From positions 1 through 29,307 of IMG/VR virus record IMGVR_UViG_3300027649_000319: a DNA stretch of 29,307 nucleotides; one strand, 5' to 3'. Under the pieces are notes generated by a model, which saw only the letters and a program-made list of their open reading frames with translations, searched no databases and was not told the DNA's origin. The position numbers were made by a program, and so were the translations under genes. How positions within the stretch are numbered: position 1 is the stretch's first letter; every line of letters begins with the position of its first letter. This document shows positions 1-15,400 of the stretch, piece after piece. Source of the DNA: a virus.

Positions 1-462
1 GTTAAGAGTCTCCCATTTAAGGGGGGCGACATGAAGGCCCAAGACTTTAGGGGGCTTATCGGCAAGGTCCAAAAATTCCAACAGATGTCTAATCAGTTAA
101 AGAAAATCTACTCTGGGAACACCTACCTAGGTACATTAGACCCGTCTGGAGACTCGGCTATGGCCAAGGCACTAGAGTCTAATATCAAGATGGACTATCT
201 GAGCATCATGAAAGACATGAAGGGCATGGGCGGCTCCGTCTCTGACAACGATATGGCGATTGCTGAAAGCATGGTGCCCCAAAGAGCGTCAACCATGTTC
301 ACAAGACTTGGTGGCAACGAAATGATGTTGTTAGACAACGTAAGAGAAGGCGTCTTGATGAAATTAAAAGATGTTGCAGGAAACAACGGCATCGACCTAA
401 TCGACGGAAGACAGCAATCTAAGCAGTCACACATGATGCGAGGAACTGTCCGAGGCCGATAA
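1..462 (+). CDS. Probable virion protein, C-terminal part (ORF open at left edge)
   Basis: The frame is open from the first base, so this may be the C-terminal part of a longer protein. The alternative is a complete 143-aa protein from the ATG at 31, which is preceded at 4 nt by a purine run (AAGGGGGG) that could act as a Shine-Dalgarno. The protein is mostly helical and has a segment around SVSDNDMAIAESMVP. In my recollection similar 'short helix, S.xD, MP' endings occur at the C-termini of phage internal virion or DNA-transfer proteins. It ends in TAATG, sharing one base with the giant gene, which implies translational coupling. Position directly before an ejection-type giant protein fits a virion or ejection role, but no catalytic motif is visible and the function is inferred. 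Confidence 0.6.
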   Translation, partial: VKSLPFKGGDMKAQDFRGLIGKVQKFQQMSNQLKKIYSGNTYLGTLDPSGDSAMAKALESNIKMDYLSIMKDMKGMGGSVSDNDMAIAESMVPQRASTMFTRLGGNEMMLLDNVREGVLMKLKDVAGNNGIDLIDGRQQSKQSHMMRGTVRGR

Positions 463-3400
463 TGGAAAACAACTACCCTAACTTAAACGCCAACGAAGAC
501 GCCTTGTTCAGCAAGGCGGCTAACGAATTGTTCAAGGGTGGGGCGATGGAGCAAAGCCATCTCTCTTACCCTATTTCGACTGGCAATATTGATGAGGCTT
601 CTAGCGGAGTCCTTTCAAATGATGAGGTCTATGACTTCATGCAGGAAAACAGGGACAGAACCTTTGACCATACGACCCCAGAGGGGCGTAATCTTTTTAG
701 ACAGTTTGAGGAGGCCAACGAAAGGCGTAACAAGTTCTCCTTCAGTCATTTCAACAAGATGGTTGGTACTGTTGCGGAAGTGCCTTCTGAAATCTTGAAG
801 GGGGTTTTTTCGAACAACCCTGTTAAGACAGCGGTCTCTGTTGCGGACGGCATCGCAAGAGACGCAAGAGACCTTTACGCACTATTAGCCCAGTCAGAAG
901 ACCCAGCGTCCCCCTTATTTAGGTTTAAAGACTTCATTACTGGCGGGGGTACAGTTGAAGATAGAATGAAACAGTTTAACGAAGCGAGATGGTGGGGCAA
1001 CAAAAGCAATGCCCTTGAAGAAGGAAAAGACACTGTCCTTGAGCATTGGGTTCCTGATGACTACAGGCAGTTCGCACGTTCATTAATTGACCCTAAGTTT
1101 GCCAATGCCGTTTCGTACATTGGCCTAGACGCTCCTTATTTCATTAAAAGTGCATTTAAGCGAAACGGGCTAAAATCTTCTATTAACGCTTTTAAGGAAG
1201 TTGGCGAAGACACCTCCAGAATGATTGTAGCACAGGAGGCAAAGCAGGCTGAAGACTGGTTCTCTACGAACGCTACTAAATTTAAAAACCTTTCACAAAA
1301 ACTTACTGGTGAAACCATTGTCGGCGTGGCCGAAACGGTGTCTAAGCCTTTTGATTTCATTAAGGAACGAATTGCGAGAGGCTCTACCGCAATTGAATCT
1401 AGGCTTGGTTTTGTACCTAATGAATTTGCAAACGGCTCTTCGACGCTTTTAAGTGATGTCACTGAAACTGTGGCTAGGGGCACCGAACTCGGCCCAGTTA
1501 GAAGCGTACTATTTTCCTTAGGGGTTAAGCCTATCACTGAATACGCTAGCGTGTTTGGAAACGAACTAATTGATGCCGCCCAAGGCGTTGTCAAAATTAA
1601 CCCTGCGTACTCGGGCATGGACCTCATGGGACGCCTTGCCCTCAATGGAGGAAGAGTCGCCATGAGCAAAGAGGCTCAGGTGGTTGCTAAATTTGCCAAT
1701 GTTGTAGTTGGCTGGCCTGCGTCTATGGCCTTCCCCACTTTTAAAAGGGCAATCGGTGACGCCGCATACATGGGCGTTCTCGGCTACGCAAACGCTAGAG
1801 GAGAAGGTGCGTCAAGCGGCTTAGGGGTTGGCTTTGCTTGGGGTGGATTTTCTGGCGGACTTAGACACATCCACAACGTCTACAACCATAGCATCGCACA
1901 CTCTAGAATCATTGATAATTTTGATAACGCACAGATTATCGAGATTTCAAAGACCAACCCAAGGCATGCCGATGAGGTCAGGGAATTTCTTAAGTTCGTA
2001 GACTCTAAGGGTTCGGCAAGAGTGTCTGCCACTGTCAGGGCACAATTCATGATGGGATGGGTAACTTCCCCAGACTCAGAAGTGAGGTTTAGAAGTGCCG
2101 AGGAAATGATTAAGGAATACGGCCAAAACGAATTTATGGATGAAGTTGGTGGAGACTTTGAGTCTGCTCGTCGCTCAAAAGGCGGAGACCTGACATTTAG
2201 CGGCAAGTCTATTATTTGGCTCAACAAGGAAGCCGCTACCCCAGAAACGGGCGTACACGAATACTCGCACAGGTTCCTAGACACGCTGTTCAGGAGAAAT
2301 GACAATACCGCACACGAAGCAGTAAGAAACTTCATTGGTAAAACTGTAGACACAGGCGTAATTCCAGACCGACTGATGGCCGAATTTATTGGCCGATACA
2401 GCAAGGACAGGCTTGGCCTTGATGACGCTTGGCTGTATAACCCGAACCCGATTGCTTCGCAAGATGGTGGGCATGGCAACATTGCTTATGCCATGGCTCA
2501 AATTGCCGATGCCAGAACTGAGTTATCGGTAGACCCCCAAAATCCATTTACGGCAGAAGAAAGAGATACTGGCTCAGGTAAGGTCACAAAGTTTAGACTT
2601 TTTCACGACCACCCAATTCTTGAAAGAATGGTGCATGAGGTGTTTGCCTACAATCAGTCGAATAGCCTTTTAAGAAAATCGCCAGACGCATTTTTGCGTG
2701 ACCCAAAGTTTAAGTCCATTAGGTACACCATGGAGAATTGGTTTACCCTAATGAACCAAAGAAAGGTCAATGACATGGAAGCCGCTGGCATCCTTGTTAG
2801 GAAGAAATCTAATGAAGGCTCAACATTGCTTGAGTCTGTATTTTGGGACAATGGAGAGTTTCAATCACTTGGATTACTAGACGAATGGACGGATAAGACC
2901 ATGAAAGACGTTCTCAGGTACGGGGACGTCAATGTCATGACGCTTTCGGGAGACCGAGCCGAAGTCTACATGAAGCAAAACGGGAAGCAAAGATTCCTTA
3001 AGGGCGGAAAAGTTAAGAGTAAGAAAGAGATTGAAGCCCAGATTAACGAGGACTCAGACAAGATTGCCGCTTCGCTTGAAAATCTGCCAGATGCCGTAAA
3101 GCCCAAGTGGGATGTGATGTCCAATGGAACAAAGAAGATAGACCTTACCAATCTTTCTAATGAAGCATGGCAGGCTGTTTACGACACTGGCGTCTACAAC
3201 AAGGAAGAGTTCGACATGCTTAGAGGTATGACCGACATCATTAGTCAGGTCGATGCTGGCAAGCCAGTGTTCAACACTCTTACGTGCCAATACTTGGGCT
3301 TCAGCACACAGGTCGTCGAAGCCTCCCTTGGCGAAAGACTAAAAGGCCGTCAAGTCCCTGTTACCCTTAGGCATTTCGCCCCTTTCTCAATTGAGTTAAC

Positions 3401-6400
3401 TATCAGCAAGGTGGACGAGAATGGCTCTCCTTTAAGAAACCCACGCTCCCATGTCACAGTCCATGCCATGGATGTAAACGTTTTAAACAGACGCAAGATG
3501 AACATGTGGCAGAGGGCTGACGTTAAGTCCATGTTCATGGACTTTGGTCACTTCTCTGAGACCTTTGTGAACTGGTTTGAGCAACAGTCACTAGACCCAA
3601 GTCAAAGAAAACCATCCGCCGAGTTCCTTAGACCAGAGTTTGGCTCCAAGGCCGAGCGTGTAAGAGATGTAATGTACGAAACTTGGGGTGGTCGTAAGCG
3701 TAATGACGAATCTTACATCAATTCCCCAGAGGGATACGCAGGGGGCAAGGACGGACCCAACTACCCTATTCACTCACTCAGGTTTGATTTGATGGCGAAT
3801 ATCCTAAGGCAGTCTCAGGTATTCCCAGAAGCCTTTAGGGGTCAACTGGGTGCTCTTAGATTTAACAAGGGTGTTGCCTACGAGCCGATGCGTAGAAATG
3901 CCATGATTGGAAACTTCGTAAGGAGAGAACTTCAAGGTGGCCGCAGTTTCTACAGCGATGGAAATGGCTATGAAATCAGAGGCTCAGAATCGTCCTTCAA
4001 ACTTTTCAACCCGTTTGGCAACCTGCTTGGCATTTTTAAGACTGTCGCAAAGGCTCAGTCTGCCGCAGACCGAAACATGGCTAAGTTGCCTAAAGAGGAA
4101 CTCATGCCTAAAACCTCGGACTTCGGGGATGCACCTACTACGGAAACCCTAGCCGACTACCTGCCTAAGCGTGGCGACGTCTATTCTGGCAGAGCAAATC
4201 TGATGCTCTACAGGGACAAGGACGGAAGATACGTGTCAAGTTCCCTTAAGGTTAACCACGCCAAGGTCACAAAGTTCGTCAACGTCTCTCTCGCTCAGGT
4301 CGCAACTAAGAACTACGACCTTAACGCCGTCCACGCTGTTAAGTTAAAAGACCTTATTGATGGCCCTCAGGAATGGAGCAATGTTCTTGGGAAATTCTTT
4401 GATAACCTAGAGGTTACAACCTCACCCTTTGCCACACTTCACGGCGGGGTAATCTGTGGATTGCGTACTGGCCCTCAAGGCATGAGAATGATTGCAGTGG
4501 ACCCGCAACTTCTCAGCGGGAAAGGCATTGATTCTTTTAAATTCAAGGTATCCGTGTGGCTTCAGGCAATGATTGCGGTTAAGCAAAAGGACGCTTTTGC
4601 AATAAGCACTCCCTTGGCTTTGTATGATGCAGATTTCATGCACATGGTTAGGCTTTCGGGGATGATGAATGAACTTCACCAGCAATTCCTTGCTGACCAA
4701 AAGTTGGCCTCAGTTTTACAGCCTGTCTCTAGCGGCGACGATGTAGACATGTTTTCTAAGTGGGCTGAAGAGAAAATTGCGGATAAGAAAGAAAGTGCGG
4801 CCCTAGAAATGCTTTTTGATGAGAGCATGAAAATGCCTAAGTCAGTCCCAAAATGGGCGACAGGCACTATCACAGACTCTCAGGGTAGAACATATCCAAG
4901 GTACGCCCACTCCCTATTTACTTATTTAGGCAGAAGACCCAAAGACGCCAACGGCACTGACATTGCCTCTCCCGTTTCGCTTATGCCCGATGAGGTCAAG
5001 GCTGACTTAAATAACTGGGCATGCACTATGGCTGAAGATTTTTTGAGCGGCAAGGCTTGGACCTTCAAAGTCCTAGACATGTTTATTGCGTCACTTAATT
5101 ACGATAAGTATGAACTTCCACGTTCTGTAAGTAATTTCCTCAAGACAGTAAATCAGTCATCTTTCCCAACTTACTATCTAGACCGAAAGAAAAACCAAGT
5201 TGTTCAGGAGGATGTCGGGTACCTTAGCACTCAGTTGCAAAGATGGAAGAGTGACGCTTTCTACCTGCATGCGGTAACCAAGGTAGGCGACAGAGAAGCC
5301 GCCAAAAACAAGAACAAGCCACTCAATGACTTGTTCGTAAAAACTAATCAAGAAACCGCAAAAGACACTATCGACGCAAAGCCTATTGCGTTTATTGGGA
5401 ATGATGCTGTCGAATTTACGGCTGAAGATTCAAACATGCCAGTTCAGGTGCTTAGACTAATGTCTGGCATGGATGGCATGCGTTCTTTTGTGCTTGTTGA
5501 AAGGTCTTCTCATAAAGGCGGATTAGGTCAGGCTAGATTCTCGGTAAACATGAGCGATATTACGCTTATCGGTGCACACAGAACCCAGTTAGACAAAGCG
5601 GGAAATCCTGCACTTGATGCTGACAAATTTACCACAGACCCTGCGTATGGGAATAACAGCCCTCTTCATTCTCTGTTAGGCGAAAAGGGGATAGCAGAGA
5701 TGCCAACAGAACTTATTGCTGGCGTCCTCGGCGTTCTCCCCTTCTCTGGACCAAAGCAGGCTGGAACGCTTCATGCCCATTACGATACTGGGTGGCATCT
5801 TGCACACATTAGTAAAATTGCTGGCGACTTAGGAATTACAGTTAATCCAAGTCAGGACTTTACTATGGCTGGATTGCAGAACCTTTCAAACAGCCTGTTT
5901 ACTGCTGGAATTGATAGTGCTGAAAAAATGTACTTCCACATGGTTGTAACTGGGGCGATGCAGGCAGAAATGGGACGCTCGGTGCTTAACGGAGACCCTA
6001 CAAACCTGCATGGCAAGTTGGGCAGTCAGAGCAAATCTAGGGATTACATTACATCTAGCGTGAAAGATTTTGGTCAAGCACTGGTAGACAGGGGCTACTC
6101 CATGATTATCCATGCCGCCGCCACGGCCTCACAGGGTTCGATGGGGGTCAAGGCGAAGGGAAGAGGGTGGGAAGTCGGAGCAGATAGTTCTATCATTAGT
6201 TCGGCGTACTCCTCCAAAGGAATTACTGGGAAGCAGGCCACGTTGAGTAAATCAATTCAATCTTCAGTCAAGATGGTCATGAATGAGATGGCTAAAAATG
6301 GCTACAATCCTGAGAGAACTAGTAAACTGATTGGCGGTCCTGCCAAACTAATGCTTGGCGGAACAATTGCTAAGGAGCAGGACATGATTGCCTCTGGTTC

Positions 6401-9400
6401 AATGCGTATCGTAAAGACAGACAGCGGCAAAACATACAAAGCCTTTGAGTTTAGTGACAAAAATGCCAGACTGCTGACTGAAAAAGTTGGTGGAAAATTG
6501 CACTTAATGCCATTTACAAAGGGTGGTGAATCAGAATTTAACGCATACTACAAAGATTTTGTCCGTGGGCAGGCTCCCATGATGTCAACCGACTCACTAA
6601 AACTTAGTGAACTCATTGACCATGATACCCTTTTTGCTCATTACCCCACTCTTAGGGATGTGCGTGTTGACTGGGACCATGGCTATGGTGCCCAGTATAA
6701 CCCCGAATCGGACACCATCACTTTAGGAATTGACCGATACATCGGCAAGGAAATGAACGAACGTGGCTCTCCTGAGCACGTTGATTACGCTTCATTTGGA
6801 ATTGATTTTGAACGTAAAGCGACAGAAACAATTCTTCATGAAATCCAACACGCTATACAGCGGCGTGAACAATGGACTGACTCGGTTTCTGTAAAAGAAA
6901 GTGCCGTATTCCAAGGTGCTGGTTTGATTGCGGCCAATAACATAACTGGCGTTTCTGGAAGAACACTTAGCACTGAAAGATTAATAAATGATAGCGGTAG
7001 GGTCTTTTTCACTAACGACCCATCTGGTGCACCTACTCAGTTCCAAAACGCACAGGTAATTCAGTCTATCATTAAGATGGCTGACTCTCCGATGCATCAG
7101 CAATTAAGGCAATACGCCTACCCTAACCTTATCAAGGTTTCGGAAGAGGTCATGCTTGGCTTGGCGGATGCCCATATGCACCACCCCGCTGGACAGATGT
7201 CTAGGGTAAACGCTGAAAAACTTTCTATCAAACTTGGTGAAATCCGAAAAGGAGCCATAGAATCTATGGAGTCCTTTAAGCGTGGAGACCTTACCGAAAA
7301 ACAGGCTAAAGACGTTGTGTGTGAGCATGTGATTAAACTTGAAGAACTTATTGAGAGAGGAGTCGGAATGCTTACTTTAGAAAATTCACCAATAGCAGAC
7401 AGGTTGTACAACGGTATGAACAACTCGTTAAAGTACATGAGAAGGTCAATGCAGGCACTTAACGCATTTCAGGCCATTAGTAAGATGGCTGACGCTGGAC
7501 CCAATGGCCTTGATGTCGGTTCTTTTACCGCCAAAGCAAAAGAGATTTTTAGCACTGTGAGTACAATGCAGTATTTATCTCAAAAGCATGAGATTGAGGC
7601 TGACCTTACTGAAAGTAGGTCGAGAATGACCCAAGAACAGTTAAATCAAACTGGCATTAACCCCGATATGACTAGGGTCAATGGACTTGACGCCATTAGT
7701 GGAGCAATGGATATCGGCTATGCTGGAAATAGCATCAGAGCCATAGGAATTGCCCTGAAAAACAAAACCCCTATTCGTGTAGCCAATTTGATGATTGGCG
7801 GAACTGGAGACCACAAATTAAAACCCGAAGAAAAATCTAACGAGCCTCTTAAACTAATGGCTAAGGGTGCACTTGTATCTTGGGTGGTCAGAACTTTAGA
7901 GAATGAACTTCAGCAACTTAATGCCGTGGCTTTTTATGGAAGGGGATGGGAAATTGACAAAGAAGGCGTTGCTCGCCTTACCTTTAGGCAGGGTGTTATC
8001 AGGGTTAAAGGTAACAAAAACGTAGCCCTTGACGTATTACGAATCCATGGTGTTGGCGAATTTGATAAGGCCAGCATACAGCAACAAGGCGAAGGCAACT
8101 TAGGGATTTATGCCGCTATTGCGAGAGACGGACAGTCCACCATAACCCTTCAAGACATTGCTAGAATTATTGACGGTATTGTTGTCACAGAAAGTGAATT
8201 AACTACTCCTACGGAAGCCATGGACATCATCACCAGAGATGATTTCCCTTCTGTCATAAAGGTAAAAGAACTCCCTGAAATCCTTAAAAGCAGGGGCATC
8301 AGCGATGACGGTTTGTTGCTTTCTAATGCCGCCCTATTTGCTCAAATAGACCTAGCAGACTTTCCCCAGACTCTTACTAAGGGCGAGTTGATTGACATGG
8401 TGTCTATTGTCCACAGGCAGTTGGTGCATGAAAGAGTTGCCACTAGGTCTATGGGCTCTGGTACGCTAAGAAAGGCCAAATTTGAAAAAGGACAAACAAG
8501 TCCAGAAAAGTTGCTTACTGTTATAGATGATAATTTTGGGGGAAATTCATACGCAAACAACCCAGTAAAAGATTTTGTAGATACGCTCTTAGGGAGCGAT
8601 GCGATGCCACCGCAGTTTGATACAAACACGATTCGCCCTGAACTCACAAATAATTCTTACAAATTTGGCATTCTTAATGTTAATTTTGAAACTGGAATGG
8701 CAATATTGGACCCTAAAAAACCAGACTGGGTTGAGCCAGAAATTTGGACTAAATTATTAGAAAAGTGGAAAAAGAAGGGCTACATGGACGCAGGTTATTT
8801 TGGAATGAAACAATCTTTGCAAGATACCGATGCCAACCGCCATATGAGATTTGAAGTGCAAGCAAAGGCGGACCAACTTAACAGAAATCTCACAAGAAAG
8901 ATGTTTTTGATAAAACCGTTTTATGAACAAATCCTGACTAAACTTAGTTCCGACTTTGAAGGCTATAACGATAGTTCTCAGAAATTAATTGCTGTTAAAT
9001 TTTCCCTTCTTGATGAAGTTTCGTTGGCTATGATTGAGCCAGACCTTGCTGGATTTAGAACTGGAATTAACGTTGGAATTGGCACTTCCTCAAATAGGGG
9101 ATTTGGAAACAATATGAACTGGGCAGAAAGTGAAATGGATGATAGGTATACCGAAACGGGCAGAACTTACAATCAACTTGGTATTGCTCCAGCCATTTAC
9201 GCCAGTGGTTATAGCCCAGAAATAAGAGATGCTTTTGTTGAACTACAAACTCTTATGCCAATGGTCGGATTTACCTCCGAAAGTAGTGCTAGGGGCGGTA
9301 GTCTAAGTAATACAGATGTTGTTATTGGAAGGCGTACAGTAAATTTATACCAATTAATTGACGGCATGGGAGACAGAAAACTCGCCGCCGACGGTAACAA

Positions 9401-12400
9401 TATTCAAGACAATTTACTGACAATTACTACATCTGCTTTGGCTACTAAGAGTGTAGTTGAACAAATGTTAAGTGAATTGTCTGACACTGAAAACGTTGAC
9501 CTAGAAAGTATGCGGTTCTTAAGCAGGCTGTCCGTCCAAGCCGCCACCCTCGCCCAGACCGCTACCCATTTAATCGGTGATGCAGACAACGCTAGCAGGG
9601 AATATGTTCATCGAAACGTACAAAGAGACGCACCAAACGAGTCGGTTCAAAATAGGTTTATTCAAGAACTGGCTTTATTAAGAGGTTATCGTGGGGCCGA
9701 TGGTGGTGTTGTAATTCAAGAAAACTTAGTTGCAGACACGTCTGCCGCAATGTCTCACAAGAGGAACGTTGAAATTCCAATCTGGAATCATACGCTTGCT
9801 CCTGCTGGTATTGGAGGTTTGGATTTTAACGCTCCTGCTGTGCAAGCCTCGGTCATGAAAGATTTAGCGGCTCGGTCTATTATCTTTGGTGCCATTAATG
9901 ATGGTGCTGGTAATGTAACTAGGCCGATGTCCTACATTGGGCCTTTGTCTGACCTTGCAAGAACAATTGTCGCATCCCAGCAACAAGGAACACGTTCTCA
10001 GCACCCAGTAACAATTGATTTATCAAGTCCGTTTACCAGCGGAACTCATGCTTTACATTCTATTTTGTATCTTGCTTCGCAGGAGAGGGGCGTTGGGCTT
10101 ACTGACGCTTTAACTGCGGATTCTGAATTCTACAAAATGTGGGCAGACCCAATTAAAATAAGCGAATTTAATCGTCAGCATATCAGTGGGCATAGCGTTG
10201 AAAGTTTTGCCGTAGGCGTTGCTCCTTTCTTAGCGGTGGCAATGTCTGAAAGGGCTCCATTGCTTAAAGACGGAAAACTTACTGTAGGTGATATCCTTAG
10301 TGTAGAACAAAGAGCATTATTGCAATCGGCTAGACAGGCCTACAGAGACCACGATTTTGCCAACAAGTTTACTCCAGAAATGGATGCGGCAAGACATGCG
10401 TTCTTTTTCACCTTAAGTAGTCAGCAAATTTCTGCAATCGTAAGCCATTTAGTCTCTGGGAACTCTACCTATGGGATTATTACGATGCTTGGGGTTATGA
10501 ATGCACACCAAAACATCAAAGTGCTTCCAGAGGCTCCAAATCTTTCTCAAAAATTAGGCAATAACGCACGTGCTGAAATGAATAGACAGTTGGATTACTA
10601 CCTTACCGAGGGCAGGTACCAAACTGAAATGGGCACTAATGACACTAATGGAGTTAAAGATGTCTACCAGAGCGGGAAAAATCACGTTTGGGTCGAGATG
10701 ATGGCTAATATTGTACTTACAGACCCTTTAACTCAAAACGCATTACTAGCCGCTTGGTCTGTTATGGATAATTCGGCAAGGGCTTACGTTCCCGATATGG
10801 TTAATGGGACGCCACAAAGAAATAGACCGCACGTTAGTTTAATTACGCATATTTCCCCCGTTAATTACGCCTACCAGCAACCTACCTTCCTTGCATCAAA
10901 TACCCAAGTTGGTCGTAACTTTGCTTTATCAAGTACACATCCAACAAGAGTGCACTCTATTGTAGCCACCGATACTAACCAAATTAAAGAAAGAGAATTG
11001 GACATGCCAGCAATTGAATTCTCTGGAGAGCAAATGGGAATGGCTGAGGCTTTATTTAAAATTTATGACCCTGCATCGGTTAATGCGGATGCTTTTTCCG
11101 CTCCGACTGACAACGTTGCAATAATTAACCAACAATCAGATGCTTTAATGGGTGTCCATAAGGCAGAAGTTGGATTTAGAGGTTCTGAAATTAGCCAAAA
11201 GTTTATTAGAAAAAATGTTGTTGATTCAATTATCGCTCAAGCAAAACGTATGGGTACTGATAAGGTTAGCATTGAGCCAGCCAGATTTAGGTTAAGTGGA
11301 CGAAGTGTAACAAGAAAATCTTCAAGAATAACCGAAAGCGAAGGTGGCTCTAGTGGCAATAAATACAGGTCACACGCACAAGGGTTTTCCTCTCTTTTTG
11401 CTGGAATGGGACTTGTCCCTGACAAGGAAAATGGGGTTTCCGTAATGGCCAACAATAGCGAAAATTACCCCTTTATGACAAGCCCCATGCTTGGGTTTGC
11501 TTGGAAGCGTCTTGAGGATGGAAGGCTTGTTGTCAATATGACTGGAGACCATGCTGGTTACAAATCTGGTTATTTAGGCACTCAATACACTCCTACTACT
11601 CAATCTCCAAGAACAAAAATTCCAATTGGTTTTAACATTCAAGAATCACTTGGCTATAATCCATACAGCGGGGAAATAAGTCCTCCAAACATCCATTTAG
11701 CCCTATTTGGAGGAATGTCTATGGCGAATTACAACACGGAGCCTGCTGGCATGAATGCCGCTATGTCTATTGGTGGAGAATCTTGGCGTAAACAATTGGT
11801 AAAATCTGCCAGAGAAAAAATTAACATGGGTGATGGAGTTAGGACTAGGTATGAAGGTGTTGATATTAACAAAAGCGGTATTGTGTATAAAAATGCAAGA
11901 ATGCATGCAGGGCTAGACACCTTAATGTCGTCCAATGAAGCACACAATGACGCTGAGGCCATTAATATGGCTTATTCAATTCTTAACCACAGAACTGGTC
12001 ACCAATACGCAACTTTGACGCTTCCCAAAGATTCATCTCCAGAAGTTGTTCGTGCGTTTATTCATAACATTTTGATTGGGGCATCAATGTCTAGTTTAAT
12101 GCAGACGCTTTCAAGAAATGCTAACGCACAGGGATTTAATACGCCTTTCCTTGGAGACGGAAATCAAATTTACGCCACCATGCTGAACATTCCTGATGGC
12201 CTAACGCCTAACAAGTTAAGCAGAATTAGTGCACTTATGAGTAATTCGGAAACGGGTGGCCTTAAGGATTCAATGGATATGGAGGGAATTATTAAAAATT
12301 CCAAAGGCAGTCAGGTCAGACAGTTCGGAGGAAGTTTAAGCCCAGAAGAGCAACGAGGCGGTTTGGCCCGAAGGGCTAGCATGGTACTTGCCAGAAACCC

Positions 12401-15400
12401 AAGATTGTTAGCCGACATTGAGTCACTTGCTGAAAAGGCTACAAAGTCTGACCATGGATGGTCTATTCCTGACGCAGAAAGGCACCTAACCAAAAATGGC
12501 GACACCTCACTTGCCATTGAACTAATGTTCCCAAATAGACCTGAAATGCAAAAGTTTGCTTGGGACGGCAAGGAATCTAACGGCGTGTCTATTGTCCACA
12601 GGGGGCCCAAGGCTAAGCCTACTGGTTATTTTGTTACTTACGATTATCAGACTGGCATAGACCAGTACGGAAACCCTATCACAACCAGAAAGGTAGTCCC
12701 CGCTAAAACGCTTTCCGAAGCCGAAGGTATTAGGTCTAAGTTTGGTGTTACGGCAAGCAAAGCAATCATGGCTCAAGCCTTGGTCGCCGCAGGCATGGCT
12801 GAGCCACAAATTAAACAAGGCGTTACTAACGCAGATTCAAATGTCGATTTTAGCGTTCAGGACGGCAAATTGTTAAGGCAAAATGAAACAGGATTAGCCA
12901 TGGTTTTTAGCAAAAATTATTACGTGGGCGATTTCGGAAAGCCGATGTCTCGGGATGAGGCTACGGCTGTTAGCCAAACCTTAAGTAATGGCTCCGTTCT
13001 TCAAACTCAATTGCCATCCATAAAGGCAGGAACTGCTAATCTTATGATTGGGAACAGGGACGCCAAGGAACTGGAAGGCTTGCTCAGAAGAAAACTTACC
13101 TTTGGCAACGGAAGCGGACCTATCGAGTTCTCGTCTAAATTGATGAGGGTTGTCGCTTATGGTAAGCGTAAACAGGGAAGAGACCTTTACCCAGACAGCA
13201 TGACTGGAAATGAATGGTACAAGTTTTTTAAAGAACATACTATTTCCAAGGACGAAATGCGTATGACTGGCATTGTGCATTTACTGCACGAAAACCTTAA
13301 TACACCCCTCACCAGACAAGACCTTGCCGAATTTATTTATACTGTTTACCCAAGAACCAGCAGGCAGGTTAGAAGGGCCAACAACAACAAGATTATTGCA
13401 GAAAACGCTAACATTAAGTCTGGCTCCCTAAGTGGCGTTTATAATCTTCCGTTTATCGAAGACGTTCAGGCAAAAGAAGATTTCGTTGTTAACACGCACT
13501 TGGATAACCTGCAAAAGGTCTCTGACTTTATTGACCTTCATAGGGGCGTGGATGAGTTTAAGGCGGACACCGTAGCCCTCTCTGAGGCCCTTCGTAAATC
13601 TATCCAATTTGCCGTACAAGAGATGGGTCTTCCAGCAGACGCCTCGCCTCTCACGAACTTTGATTTAAAAACCTCCATTGAGTACATGCGTAATGTTTAT
13701 AAAAACACTACAGAAACATCTGCAACAATTGAAGGATTTTTTGGAGAAGGAAGAGGCATAAGACCAGCCCACTTAGATTACATTATGAGAGATGCAGTTT
13801 GGGGAAGGCTTAGCGACCAATACAAAACCATTGAGGGTTCACTTGGTGATTTAGGATTTATTAATCCGTATGAAATTGAATACGCTAACCAGACTAAGGA
13901 AAGAAATCCATTTAACCCAACTTCGGTACTTGAAATTGCTAATTCAGAATCATTACACGGAGGCATAGGCGTAATGAGAACATACCCATATTCTAGTGAA
14001 ATTCCGCCTTATCCATCTTTCAGCCAGCAGGGTGTTTATTACCACGGAGGAAATGCTCACGCTAGCATGGCTACGTTTACGGGACACTATCAATCAAGTC
14101 CACATTTTGTTGAAGTTACCAATTCCAGATTATTAAAGGAGTCACAAAATGCTAAAGATGCCCTTAAAAAAAGAATGGAAAATTCTTATGTTTCCGAAGA
14201 AGAAAAAAAGAAGATTCAAAGCGTTATAGACACCATTGAGCGTGTTCAATTTGTCAGAAAATTGGTTGGTAGTTCGGTTGCCGATTTCAGTCATTACAGC
14301 GATAATGACACTGGGACATTCCAATTAGGACATGTCAGAAGTACAGAAACGGTACTTTCTGGTGAATACGGAATAGCGAGCCCCCTTGAACCTGCCTTCC
14401 ATGGAACTGACTCAGTTAGTGGATATGTTTACAAGCCTGAAACAATTATTGGGATTGAAGAAATACAATCTGATTCCTTTCAGTATCACACATTTGGTCC
14501 ACCCAATAAAGTCGAGCAGTCGCTTCCAGATTCAATAGAACAAATTGAAGGATTAAAGAAGGCTGGGGATTTAGCCAAACTTGTTGAAACTCAAAGAAGA
14601 CTCCAAGCCTCTGTAAAAGATGCTCAAACGATTATTAACCAATATCTAAGAAAACAGATGATTAGTAATCTTGGTGACAACAGAATGAACACAATGTTTT
14701 TGCAAAAAAACCTTTCTATTCTCTCTCCGTTTGAACGCTACATGTTAAGGGATAGTCTTAAACTTAAAGATACTGGCAGGACTATTAAAGTACCAGAGCA
14801 CTACAGGCAGTATATCGGGAAAGACACTATACCTGTTTACGACCACATTGATTATGAAATTTTTAGAGACGATGATAATACTTTATTTGAAACGGAAGAA
14901 AACCGCCGTATGAGTGTTCAAGTTGGAAGAAAAATTGCTATCCAGATTAACCACCTTGCTCACGGAGACGTTTTAGCCTCTTTGCTTCCTCCTTCTTTTA
15001 TGGGGTTAAAATTTGAAGAAGATACATTCCATTATAGAGAAGACGCTTCAGGTAGACCTATGCCAACTCCAAGTTTTGTATTTATGGTATATGCGGCTCA
15101 AGACCCAGAAGTAATTAATAAATCTGTGCATATTGGTGAATCTCAAAGCAACATGGTTGGTGCTTCTGAAATCGACTGGGACGCAGTAGCGGCCCGAACC
15201 GTTGATAGAATTGAATCAATGAAAGAAACAGTTGTTAATTTGGAAGCCTCAATGGACCAAAACAATCTTCGTGAACTTGCTGGGAATAAAGCCAGCAAAC
15301 TTGCCAAGGCTAAGTTCTTTGAAAACCTTATAGCCACCTATCGTGAGCGTTTAGAGTCTCCAAGAAATCAAATGTTAATGCCTGATACCACAATTTCTGG

